Origin: JBOHHR01 sp050740975
GTDB taxonomy: Bacteria > Pseudomonadota > Gammaproteobacteria > JBOHHR01
Assembly: GCA_050740975.1 (NCBI GenBank)
Contig: JBOIEE010000322.1
Location: forward strand, 1-6,162
DNA length: 6,162 nt
Direction: 5' to 3'
Positions 1-5,007 of this stretch are shown piece by piece (the first letter of the stretch is position 1; each line of letters begins with the position of its first letter). Under the pieces are notes generated by a model. That model did no database searches and was not told where the DNA came from. It saw only the letters and a list, made by a program, of their open reading frames with translations. A program made the translations under genes and the position numbers.

Positions 1-516
1 CTCGGGGGCTGCCAGACGACCGGTGGCACGGCGCCCGACTCCACAGCCGCGGCTCAGATCGACCGTGACGTCGATCTTGCACTGACGAAGCTTTATGACA
101 GTGTGCCATCGGCTACGGAAATTGCGGGGCAAGCCGACGGGATCCTTGTCTTCCCGAGGATCGTCAAAGGTGGTTTCGTTGTGGGCGCGTACTACGGCAA
201 AGGCGCGTTGCGCCAAGGAGAGCACACGGTAGGCTACTACAGGACGCTTGCGGCTTCGTATGGTCTTCAGGCCGGCATCCAGTCTTTTGGCTACGTTCTG
301 TTTTTCATGAACGAGGACGCGCTTAGCTATCTGGATCGGAGCGGAGGCTGGGAGGTCGGCGTTGGCCCTAGCATCGTGATCTTGGACCACGGCAAAGCCA
401 GAGCGATCACCACGACGACGCTGAAAGACGATGTCTATGCGTTCACCTTCGACCAAAGGGGGCTGATGGCGGGTCTCGGATTGCAGGGGTCGAAGATAAC
501 CAGGATCAATCCGTAG
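1..516 (+). CDS. Ysc84/SYLF-domain lipoprotein, 5' end missing
   Basis: The frame is open from base 1 to the TAG at 514-516, giving 171 visible residues. It begins inside a signal peptide: the first residues read L-G-G-C, a lipobox with Cys at bases 10-12, so the mature protein should be acylated and membrane-anchored. The start codon and the rest of the signal peptide lie upstream of the window. A Thr/Ala-rich linker is followed by the SYLF (Ysc84 lipid/actin-binding) pattern: GILVFPRIVKGGFVVGAYYG, then a Tyr/Gly-rich stretch, AGIQSFGYVLFFMNEDAL, VGVGPSIVILDHG, and the C-terminal YAFTFDQRGLMAGLGLQGSKI. Bacterial members are small periplasmic or outer-membrane lipoproteins of poorly known role, probably lipid-binding. 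The GTG at 103 is internal and not the start. The family assignment is confident; the biological role is not. Confidence 0.88.
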   Translation, partial: LGGCQTTGGTAPDSTAAAQIDRDVDLALTKLYDSVPSATEIAGQADGILVFPRIVKGGFVVGAYYGKGALRQGEHTVGYYRTLAASYGLQAGIQSFGYVLFFMNEDALSYLDRSGGWEVGVGPSIVILDHGKARAITTTTLKDDVYAFTFDQRGLMAGLGLQGSKITRINP

Positions 517-651
517 TAACCCAAGTGCCCCGGATTCGGAGCCGGCCAATCCAAGGTGGACATCCAAGTCCAGCTTCTATGTCGGGTCGGTGAAGCTCTA
601 GCAACCGACCAAGTAGCGGCCGCTAAGCGCGTCGGAATCAATTCTAACCGG

Positions 652-690
652 ACCAATCCGTCGCTAGGCTTGGCCTGGCGACGGATTGGT
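652..690. repeat. Long near-perfect hairpin, 18-bp stem
   Basis: The left arm at 652-669 (accaatccgtcgctaggc) pairs with 673-690 around a 3-base loop (ttg). Only one position is off, a T opposite G that can wobble-pair in RNA; the outer 13 bp are perfect. There is no T tract after it, so it is not a standard intrinsic terminator, although it lies 136 bases past the SYLF stop codon and could still stabilise or end that transcript. It could equally be a dispersed REP- or MITE-like palindrome; copies elsewhere in the genome would decide. Confidence 0.75.
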
Positions 691-700
691 ATTACTCTGG

Positions 701-727
701 GGATGTCACACCCTACGTGTGATGTCC
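701..727. repeat. Short hairpin next to the long one
   Basis: TCACAC at 706-711 pairs with GTGTGA at 717-722 across a 5-base loop, and GGA at 701-703 can pair with TCC at 725-727 around a small internal loop. It lies 10 bases after the 18-bp-stem hairpin, so the two form a tandem pair. No T run follows. Confidence 0.5.
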
Positions 728-826
728 GCAGATCAGAACCGCAATCCGACCGACCTATTCACAGCGTGCGGATAGCTCGGATTTAGCTTGAAGACCGGTG
801 CATTCTGTAGAGTTAATTAACAACCC

Positions 827-1309
827 TTGGATCAAATATCCATTCGCCGAGTTATCGGCGCACTCGGTTTCATCCTGGCCGGTTCGGTGTGGGCGCAAGG
901 CGAGGGTGAACCCTCGCTTCAGCAGGCGCAGGCTGAATGCTACAGCATCGCCCAGCAGCAGACCGGCTATAACCCCAACGCCGCCCCAACGACCACGACG
1001 AGCCAACCGCAGGCGGGCGGTCGTGCCCGCGGCGCGGCGGCCGGGGCCATGGCGGGCGCGGCGAAGGGCCGGTCCAAAGCGAATCAGTACGACAATGTGT
1101 CCGACGAAGTCGCCGAGGAATACACCCGCAACCAGATGCAAAACGCCGCCAGGGGTGGCGCGGCCGTGGGTGCGGCCCGGCAGCGCCAGCAACGCCGGCA
1201 GAGCGCGGGGGCCCAACAGCAGGCCCAGCAACAGCAAGCCACCTCCGCCAACGCTTACAACCAGGCGTATGCCTCGTGCATGGCGGCCAAAGGGTTCCCG
1301 GGCCAGTAA
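827..1309 (+). CDS. Secreted glycine-zipper, Gln/Ala-rich protein
   Basis: The product is 160 residues. TTG at 827 is the only plausible start: an in-frame TAA sits at 818-820 and no ATG or GTG occurs before the signal peptide ends. No clear Shine-Dalgarno sequence is visible. Residues 1-23 form a signal peptide (Arg-Arg, then VIGALGFILAGSVWA) with likely cleavage before Gln24, so the protein should be periplasmic or envelope-associated. Two Gly/Ala zipper segments follow, about residues 64-80 (GGRARGAAAGAMAGAA) and 107-117 (AARGGAAVGAA). Between them is a charged helix (SDEVAEEYTRNQMQ), and after them a Gln-rich stretch (about 119-138). Two cysteines, C38 (AECYSIAQQQTGYNP) and C151 (ASCMAAKGF), could form a disulfide. 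This matches the general glycine-zipper (YMGG-like) envelope family, whose exact role is unknown. Confidence 0.8.
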   Translation: MDQISIRRVIGALGFILAGSVWAQGEGEPSLQQAQAECYSIAQQQTGYNPNAAPTTTTSQPQAGGRARGAAAGAMAGAAKGRSKANQYDNVSDEVAEEYTRNQMQNAARGGAAVGAARQRQQRRQSAGAQQQAQQQQATSANAYNQAYASCMAAKGFPGQ

Positions 1310-1310
1310 A

Positions 1311-1355
1311 CGGAGGCGGTTCGACGGGCGGAGCCGGGTGCCGCCCTAGCCTCCG
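1311..1355 (+). terminator. Nested hairpin after the glycine-zipper gene
   Basis: CGGAGGC at 1311-1317 pairs with GCCTCCG at 1349-1355, and GGGCGG at 1326-1331 pairs with CCGCCC at 1341-1346 inside it. It starts two bases after the TAA at 1307-1309, the right place for a terminator, but no T tract follows. This GC-rich DNA makes chance pairing fairly likely. Confidence 0.3.
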
Positions 1356-1401
1356 GCCCGAAACGGTTATTAGAAGAGCGGTCACCGCCACGCTCCGAGG
1401 C

Positions 1402-1711
1402 ATGGGAACCGGAGCCACGGCCTCGCCGTTCGTACCGATTCACAAGCCAACGCTACAGTGCTCGCTCGGTTCGATCCTCATCGGCGCGGTCCTTTGCCTA
1501 TCGGGCTGCTCGCTGCCCATCCGGCAACACGCCGTCCCGCACGCCTGGTCCGAGAAAGCCGAAGTGGTCGGCCTGCCGGGGGCGCGCTACGTGGTCCGCG
1601 CCGAAATGCTCGAGTTCGTTTCAAGACGCGATCCAGAGCTTCAAACGGGAGCGCGCCTACCTCACGGAAAAAGGCCAAGGGCAGAGCCTGCCCCCGGCCA
1701 ATTTCCTGGCC
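1402..1711 (+). pseudogene. N-terminal remnant of a patatin-like phospholipase lipoprotein, frameshifted
   Basis: After the lipobox, the sequence up to EFV (1618-1620) runs in one frame: SLPIRQHAVPHAWSEKAEVV, then GLPGARYVVRAEM. From 1622 the matching frame is one base over and reads QDAIQSFKRERAYLTEKGQG followed by QSLPPANFLA (to 1711). This is the conserved lead-in to the GGGxxGAFGAGLL oxyanion and GxSxG nucleophile region of patatin-like lipoproteins. One extra T in the TTT at 1619-1621 explains the shift. Right after NFLA the family sequence stops and outer-membrane-protein sequence begins, so the whole catalytic domain is missing. The family call rests on the characteristic spacing and PPANFLA motif from memory; a protein search of the corrected frame would settle it. 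Confidence 0.65.
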
Positions 1712-2316
1712 CCAGGTTTCGCGATAGCGGCTTGAGCACGACTCTCGATGCTGACACGGGATTCGGGATCGGCGATCTCTTCGTGCAGCCGGTCTGGCTC
1801 GGGTGGGGCGGGAAACATTACGACGTGTCGGCGGGCTACGGTTTTTACGCCCCCACAGGGGAGGAGGGCATCGGTCTGGAGTTCTGGACCCACCAGTTCC
1901 AGCTTGCCGGGGCTTGGTATCCATTCGAGCACCGCGGCACGGCGGTCACGCTGGCAGGCACCTACGAGATCCAATCCGAAATGGAGGACAAGGATCTCAC
2001 CCCGGGGGATCGGGTCTCGCTGAACTGGGGAGTGAGTCAATGTCTGCCCCTCGACAAGGAGCAGGCCTGGCTTGCGGAACTCGGGGCGAGTGGCTACAGC
2101 CAGTGGCAGGTCGAGAAGGACTCGGGATCAGATGTGCCGCAGATCTTGAATGTGCAGCTCAACGCCAAGGACGAAATCCACGCCGCGGGCTTGCAAGCCG
2201 GGCTGACGTTCGTGCCGTGGAAGACGGCGCTCACGATTCGTTATCAGTGGGAGTTCGGCGCCGAGGCGCAGTTCGAAGGGGAAAACCTCGTGGTGACCCT
2301 GGAGAAGGGTTTTTGA
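1402..2316 (+). CDS. Chimeric ORF: patatin-lipoprotein start fused to an outer-membrane channel protein
   Basis: From ATG 1402 the frame gives 304 residues; the frame is open further upstream, but the signal sequence begins after 1402. Residues ~17-36 are a lipoprotein signal (LGSILIGAVLCLSGC, Cys36 at 1507-1509). From about base 1714 to the stop it matches the C-terminal part of COG4313/Phenol_MetA_deg (PF13557)-type outer-membrane proteins: DTGFGIGDLFVQPVWLGWGG, YDVSAGYGFYAPTGE, then alternating beta strands with periodic aromatics, ending in VTLEKGF with a terminal Phe typical of barrels. Residues ~73-104 (1618-1713) are out of frame with respect to the patatin-like sequence readable there (separate entry). 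The frame is therefore intact only by compensation, and the protein has no full N-terminal barrel half. Relatives are proposed hydrophobic-compound channels. I infer a non-functional fusion relic, though it could still be translated. Confidence 0.6.
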   Translation: MGTGATASPFVPIHKPTLQCSLGSILIGAVLCLSGCSLPIRQHAVPHAWSEKAEVVGLPGARYVVRAEMLEFVSRRDPELQTGARLPHGKRPRAEPAPGQFPGPRFRDSGLSTTLDADTGFGIGDLFVQPVWLGWGGKHYDVSAGYGFYAPTGEEGIGLEFWTHQFQLAGAWYPFEHRGTAVTLAGTYEIQSEMEDKDLTPGDRVSLNWGVSQCLPLDKEQAWLAELGASGYSQWQVEKDSGSDVPQILNVQLNAKDEIHAAGLQAGLTFVPWKTALTIRYQWEFGAEAQFEGENLVVTLEKGF

Positions 2317-2486
2317 GCCACATCAACGCCCATGCGTTCGGCGACTTAGGTTTTACGGCCTCACCTGATAAGCCGGGCTGAAGAACACGCACTTGCAGCC
2401 TGCAACGTGGCGAGTCATTGCCGATTTATGTATTCACATTGATCCATTTACATCAAAATTGGACAATGCCCGCCGGGTGTGCTCAC
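2317..2486. other. Gap with no recognisable content
   Basis: These are 170 bases between the end of the outer-membrane fragment and the arylsulfatase tail. The part from about 2425 to 2460 is visibly more AT-rich than its surroundings. I see no gene, terminator or convincing operator here. The frame that reads into the arylsulfatase tail is open through ~2403-2486, but its residues there do not look like that family. Confidence 0.4.
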
Positions 2487-2603
2487 AACGCCTTCGATGT
2501 CGGCGTAGATAGCTACTCACCGGTGTCTCTCGTGTACTTTGACCGCGCGCCGTTTAAGTTCAACGGCAAGATTGCGGCGCTCCCAGTGAAGTACCTCGAA
2601 TAG
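2487..2603 (+). pseudogene. C-terminal tail of an arylsulfatase
   Basis: This frame encodes about 38 residues ending at TAG 2601-2603, reading AFDVGVDSYSPVSLVYFDRA and then PFKFNGKIAALPVKYLE. This is the conserved end of bacterial type I arylsulfatases, where a VGxDxxSPVSxxYxxxxPFxFxGxI pattern closes the C-terminal subdomain. The catalytic part (the CxPxR maturation motif and metal-binding residues), hundreds of residues upstream, is absent. No start codon or ribosome-binding site fits, so it cannot be functional. It is probably the surviving edge of a deletion that also produced the neighbouring scars. Confidence 0.65.
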
Positions 2604-2800
2604 CGAGCGATGGAGCGGGCATCCGCGGCGTGGCCAGCGCGGGCGGCCACCCGCCCGCCAACAACCCCACGCTCAGGTAATCCGCGATGCGTACCGGCCC
2701 TCCCAACTCGGCTGCTTTGCCCGGCATGACTCACCCTTCCCTGTAACGACACATGGGCAAGTGGAGGAGAAGATTCGTTAAGTTAAGTGAACAGCATTGG
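2604..2800 (-). mobile_element. 5' remnant of an IS4-type insertion sequence
   Basis: On the minus strand ATG 2727-2725, preceded by GGGAAGGGTGA, opens a frame of about 56 codons. Its first 24 codons (2727-2656) read MPGKAAELGGPVRIADYLSV followed by GLLA. This resembles the N-terminus of one group of IS4-family transposases ([RI]-x-D-Y-[LIV]-S-[LV]-G-[LV]-[LI]-A). After that the pattern breaks off and runs into the arylsulfatase tail, so the DDE catalytic domain is absent. Upstream, 2775-2799 (cgttaagttaagtgaacagc and following bases) is AT-rich and internally palindromic and may be the element's terminal repeat. The other end is missing. The family call is from memory of the N-terminal motif; the outer boundaries are guesses. 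Confidence 0.4.
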
Positions 2801-2820
2801 GTACCCCCCCTATTATTCGG
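2800..2820. repeat. Left flanking repeat of the higBA module
   Basis: GGTACCCCCCC followed by TATTATTCGG is closely similar to 3609-3628 on the other side of higBA. Both have GGTAC, a C run and ATTATTCG in the same order and orientation. It may mark the edge of the segment that carried in the toxin-antitoxin genes, or be a REP-like dispersed motif. Confidence 0.4.
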
Positions 2821-2830
2821 CGTCCGCGCT

Positions 2831-2865
2831 GGGTATCATAGTCCCATGTTGGGACTATGATACCC
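2831..2865. promoter_or_regulatory. Perfect 16-bp-arm palindrome, likely HigA operator
   Basis: GGGTATCATAGTCCCA (2831-2846) is the exact reverse complement of TGGGACTATGATACCC (2850-2865), with the 3-base centre TGT. It ends four bases before the toxin ATG at 2869 and contains the alternative ATG at 2857. HigA-type antitoxins bind palindromic operators over their own promoter, so this is the natural site for autoregulation of higBA. Transcribed, it would also form a very stable hairpin at the mRNA 5' end. Confidence 0.75.
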
Positions 2866-2868
2866 CCC

Positions 2869-3171
2869 ATGCGCATCATCGCCCTTTCGACACTGAGGGC
2901 GTTCTGGGAAGACAAACCGGCCCACGTCGATGCCAAGGAGCTTTGTCTGGCCTGGTACCGGCACGCGCTGAAGGCCGACTGGGCGTCGCCGGCGGACGTG
3001 AAGGCAGACTTCCGCAACGCCAGCATCCTTCGGGATGGGCGCGTGGTGTTCAACATCGCCGGCAACAAGTACCGACTGGTGGTGTGGATCAACTACGCCT
3101 ATCGGGTGGTCTACGTGAGGTTCATCGGAACCCACGCCCAGTACGACAAGATTGACGCGCAGACGATTTGA
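2869..3171 (+). CDS. higB: HigB-type mRNA interferase toxin
   Basis: The 100-residue protein has the usual HigB_toxin length (RelE/HigB superfamily). It starts with the family's MRIIALSTLRAFWEDKP, followed by a helical part (about 23-50) and the conserved core FNIAGNKYRLVVWINYAYRV (61-80) and VRFIGTHAQYDKIDA (83-97). HigB toxins cleave mRNA on the ribosome in the cytoplasm and are neutralised by HigA. ATG 2869 is chosen because family members begin MRII; the in-frame ATG at 2857 would add four residues (MIPP) and lies inside the upstream palindrome. No Shine-Dalgarno sequence precedes either start, so translation may be leaderless or weak. The toxin precedes the antitoxin, the usual HigBA order. 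The frame is complete with no visible damage. Confidence 0.92.
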   Translation: MRIIALSTLRAFWEDKPAHVDAKELCLAWYRHALKADWASPADVKADFRNASILRDGRVVFNIAGNKYRLVVWINYAYRVVYVRFIGTHAQYDKIDAQTI

Positions 3172-3182
3172 AGGAGATGACG

Positions 3183-3557
3183 ATGGATATCAAGCCGATC
3201 AAGACCGATGCCGACTACCGTGCGGCCCTGAAGGAGATCGAGTCGCTCATGATGGCCGAGGCGGACACTCCGGAAGGAGAGCGTCTCGACGTCCTGGTCA
3301 CCCTGGTCGAGGCCTATGAGAAGAAGCACTTTCCGATGGATCTGCCCGATCCGGTCGAGGCCATCAAGTTCCGCATGGATCAGATGGGGCTCACTCCCAA
3401 AGACCTGGAGCCCATGATCGGCCGGCTGAACCGGGTCTACGAGGTGCTGAACCACAAGCGCCCGTTGACGCTGAAGATGATCTGGAAGCTGCATCGGGGG
3501 CTCGGCATCCCGGCCGAGAGCCTGATCAAGCAGCCGGATAAGTTCCGCGCAGCATGA
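3183..3557 (+). CDS. higA: HigA-type antitoxin with helix-turn-helix
   Basis: The product is 124 residues. ATG 3183 is preferred: AAGGAG at 3171-3176 is spaced six bases before it, while ATG 3177 is too close and TTG 3168 overlaps the toxin stop. The N-terminal half (MDIKPIKTDADYRAALKEIE, then LVEAYEKKHFPMDLPDP) is the acidic, helical HigA start that binds the toxin. The C-terminal part (~57-115: EAIKFRMDQMGLTPKDLEPM, then NRVYEVLNHKRPLTLKMIWK) is a Cro/C1-type helix-turn-helix. It should neutralise HigB and repress the operon at the palindrome upstream. The 11-base gap from the toxin stop and the SD sequence overlapping that stop indicate a translationally coupled two-gene operon. Confidence 0.92.
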   Translation: MDIKPIKTDADYRAALKEIESLMMAEADTPEGERLDVLVTLVEAYEKKHFPMDLPDPVEAIKFRMDQMGLTPKDLEPMIGRLNRVYEVLNHKRPLTLKMIWKLHRGLGIPAESLIKQPDKFRAA

Positions 3558-3608
3558 ACTCGCAAGCGTAATCCACCCCGAGCCGTGAGGCTATTCGGGT
3601 ACGTCCCT

Positions 3609-3628
3609 GGTACGTCCCCCATTATTCG
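3609..3628. repeat. Right flanking repeat of the higBA module
   Basis: GGTACGTCCCCCATTATTCG corresponds to the sequence at 2800-2819 on the left, in the same orientation. A partial extra copy (GGGTACGTCCCTGG, 3598-3610) lies just before it, so GGTACGTCCC is tandemly repeated here. Confidence 0.4.
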
Positions 3629-3754
3629 TTTTCGGGGCTGCGTTGTTCGCGGTCTTCGGCGTGGTGGCAAATACACCGACAGAGCGCCGGGGAAAATTGT
3701 CATCACGCAGGGCCAGGCGTGGGTAGGGTATGTTCCGCCAAGCATTAAGCGTAG

Positions 3755-3871
3755 ATGGCAAAGAAGGAGTCGAAGCAATGCGGCGCTTTTGTTATCCTTA
3801 AGGCCGACAGCGAGCATGTGCCGGCCCGAGGCTGCGACCGTGCTCCCTGCATACAACTAAATGAGCCCTGA
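3755..3871 (+). CDS. Candidate small protein, 38 residues
   Basis: ATG 3755 to TGA 3871 reads MAKKESKQCGAFVILKADSE followed by HVPARGCDRAPCIQLNEP. An in-frame TAG directly precedes the ATG. It has a lysine-rich start and three cysteines, and I do not recognise a family. No Shine-Dalgarno sequence is visible upstream. It may be a chance frame or the end of a decayed gene; only conservation in other genomes would support it. Confidence 0.2.
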   Translation: MAKKESKQCGAFVILKADSEHVPARGCDRAPCIQLNEP

Positions 3872-3928
3872 CGTACGCGCACATGCGCAGCGCAGCATGG
3901 GCCCGAGATCCAGGTGGAGGACACGCTT

Positions 3929-4510
3929 ATGAGTAAGATTCTAGACGAGGTACTGGCAGCGAACGCTCGCTATGCGGCCGAGTTCGGCGACAAGGGTAAG
4001 CTTGCTTTACCCCCCGCAAGGCAGTTTGCCATTCTCACCTGCATGGATGCTCGGCTACAGCCCTCGAAATATGCAGGGCTTAGCGAAGGGGATGCCCATG
4101 TGATCCGCAATGCGGGGGGGCGGGCCAGCGACGACGCCATTCGCTCCCTGGTCATCTCCTATAAACTGCTTGGGACCCGCGAGTGGTTCGTCATCCATCA
4201 CACCGACTGCGGCATGGAATTCTTTAGCGATGAAGTGATGCGTGGTCTGCTGCGCAGCAGCCTCAAGACGGCGGCCTTGGATGCCAGCGGATTTCGCGAT
4301 GTCGGGCTTGGCCCGGGATCTACCGAAGGAGACTATATCGACTGGCTCACCATCAAAAACCAGGAAGAGAGCGTCACGGCGGATGTGCGTCGGATCCGTT
4401 CGCACCCCCTGGTGCCGAACGATATTCCGATTTACGGTTTCATCTATGACGTGAAGTCGGGCCGACTACTGGAAGTGAAGACGGCCATGGAGGCGGGCCG
4501 GGCCGCCTAG
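3929..4510 (+). CDS. Beta-class carbonic anhydrase
   Basis: The enzyme has 193 residues and interconverts CO2 and bicarbonate with a zinc ion in the cytoplasm. Zinc ligands are Cys38, His91 and Cys94, in the motifs AILTCMDARL (35-43, with the Asp40-Arg42 dyad) and FVIHHTDCGM (87-96). HVIRNAGGRASDDAIRSL (58-74) is the conserved block next to the active site. The length and motifs match the short Rv1284-like branch of beta carbonic anhydrases rather than the longer plant/E. coli Can type. ATG 3929 has GGTGGAGG (3913-3920) eight bases before it; the upstream in-frame GTG 3914 lies inside that ribosome-binding site and is rejected. The gene stands alone, with a hairpin after it, so it is probably monocistronic. 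Nothing nearby suggests a carboxysome or bicarbonate-transport partner. Confidence 0.95.
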   Translation: MSKILDEVLAANARYAAEFGDKGKLALPPARQFAILTCMDARLQPSKYAGLSEGDAHVIRNAGGRASDDAIRSLVISYKLLGTREWFVIHHTDCGMEFFSDEVMRGLLRSSLKTAALDASGFRDVGLGPGSTEGDYIDWLTIKNQEESVTADVRRIRSHPLVPNDIPIYGFIYDVKSGRLLEVKTAMEAGRAA

Positions 4511-4522
4511 TCGCGTCGCTCA

Positions 4523-4551
4523 GGGGCGGTGCGGCAGAACGGCACCGCCCC
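4523..4551 (+). terminator. GC-rich hairpin after the carbonic anhydrase gene
   Basis: GGGGCGGTGC (4523-4532) and GCACCGCCCC (4542-4551) form a perfect 10-bp stem with a 9-base loop, 13 bases after the stop codon. The position and strength fit a transcription terminator, but GGTTACTAAAA follows instead of a T tract, so it may act only in part or need a factor. Confidence 0.55.
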
Positions 4552-4782
4552 CGGTTACTAAAAATTGGAATGGCGATGAGCTGTTCCCTTCGAAACAATC
4601 CGTTTCAGCCTGGCCAGTTTGTGCTCTTGAAGCGGTCCGACAAAAAAAGCCGATTAGTCTCCAATCATAGTTGACATCGTACCGAAGTGAGCATCGCTGA
4701 TCCGTGACACTGATAGGCGGTTGGCTCGTTGGGCGTGTTGCACAGGGGCGTGGGTAGAGCGAGATTAAGAGAAGATGACAGC
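4552..4782. other. Intergenic region containing the first 35-base repeat
   Basis: These are 231 bases between the hairpin and the small membrane protein gene. The only clear element is the repeat copy at 4692-4726. TTGACA at 4671-4676 is a consensus -35 hexamer, but no -10 hexamer lies at 16-18 bases, so I do not call a promoter. Confidence 0.4.
4692..4726 (+). repeat. 35-base direct repeat, copy 1
   Basis: It begins CATCGCTGATCCGTGACACT and continues GATAGGCGGTTGGCT. It matches 5193-5227 in 34 of 35 positions, the first 31 exactly, in the same orientation 501 bases away. It lies about 57 bases upstream of the small membrane protein start. Confidence 0.85.
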
Positions 4783-4986
4783 ATGAACTCACAAATTATA
4801 GGATTGCGAGTGGCAAGTGTTGTGTTCGGTCTGATGGCCATCGCGCAATTGATGCGGCTAGTGGTACGCCCAGAGGTGCTGGTGGCCGGTCATCCGATGC
4901 CGTTGTGGCCAAGTGTGCTGGCTTTCATCATTTTGGGTGGTCTGAGTCTTTGGATGTGGAAACTCGCTCGCACGCCGACCAAATGA
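4783..4986 (+). CDS. Small two-helix inner-membrane protein, unknown function
   Basis: The product is 67 residues with two predicted membrane helices, about 5-25 (IIGLRVASVVFGLMAIAQLM) and 42-60 (WPSVLAFIILGGLSLWMWK). They are joined by a short polar loop with a conserved-looking VRPEVLVAGHPMPLWPS. ATG 4783 is preceded by AAGAGAAG at 4767-4774, a reasonable ribosome-binding site; the in-frame TTG at 4729 would add a non-hydrophobic, Arg-rich extension and is rejected. Proteins with this layout occur as short uncharacterised membrane proteins in proteobacteria, and I cannot name a function. Repeat copies lie on both sides, and the frame ends directly before the HlyB fragment, in the same reading frame. 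Confidence 0.75.
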   Translation: MNSQIIGLRVASVVFGLMAIAQLMRLVVRPEVLVAGHPMPLWPSVLAFIILGGLSLWMWKLARTPTK

Positions 4987-5007
4987 ACGCACGATGCGCT
5001 CTTCGGC

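Larger units (their letters stand above)
517..826. other. Intergenic region with two hairpins, no supported gene
   Basis: This is a 310-base gap between the SYLF lipoprotein and the glycine-zipper gene. Open frames crossing it (for example GTG 556 to 786) have no recognisable protein pattern or ribosome-binding site. The clear structures are the hairpins at 652-690 and 701-727, described separately. The promoter of the next gene should lie near 780-820, but I see no convincing -35/-10 pair; TTGAAG at 788-793 is only a weak candidate. Confidence 0.5.
3558..3928. other. Intergenic region after higBA
   Basis: This 371-base stretch holds the right flanking repeat (3609-3628) and a candidate 38-codon ORF (3755-3871). 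The stretch GTGGGTAGGGTATGTTCCGC (from 3719) loosely recalls the dispersed GTAGGGTGxGTT-type repeats of many proteobacteria, but no matching inverted half is present. The GTG-started frame 3585-3860 shows no family pattern. The Shine-Dalgarno sequence of the carbonic anhydrase gene closes the region (3913-3920). Confidence 0.4.

Noticed and set aside
556..786. 76-codon forward frame in the first intergenic gap
   Set aside because: It starts at GTG without a ribosome-binding site, crosses both hairpins and has no protein-family pattern; its residues are composition-driven.
755..1418. Long frames in other registers and on the minus strand over the glycine-zipper gene
   Set aside because: They are Arg/Pro/Ala-rich readings of GC-rich DNA, whereas the +827 frame has a signal peptide and glycine-zipper pattern.
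1803..2381. 192-codon forward frame overlapping the outer-membrane fragment
   Set aside because: It is an out-of-frame reading, rich in Arg and Gly. The other frame has the recognisable family motifs and beta-strand periodicity.
2439..2456. TTGAT-N8-ATCAA, resembling an FNR/CRP-type site
   Set aside because: FNR half-sites are separated by four bases, not eight, and no intact gene lies downstream.
2831..3171. CRISPR array or larger defence island around higBA
   Set aside because: There are no spaced repeats, no cas or restriction genes, and the neighbours are ordinary metabolic or decayed genes; only the toxin-antitoxin pair is supported.
3719..3756. GTAGGGTATGTT-like sequence as a dispersed GTAGGGTGxGTT repeat
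   Set aside because: The resemblance is partial and there is no complementary half; it cannot be supported from this window.
3585..3860. 91-codon GTG-started frame after higA
   Set aside because: It has no ribosome-binding site or family resemblance, and it runs through the repeat at 3609-3628.
4671..4699. TTGACA as the -35 element of a promoter for the small membrane protein
   Set aside because: No -10-like hexamer occurs at 16-18 bases downstream; a single hexamer is not enough.
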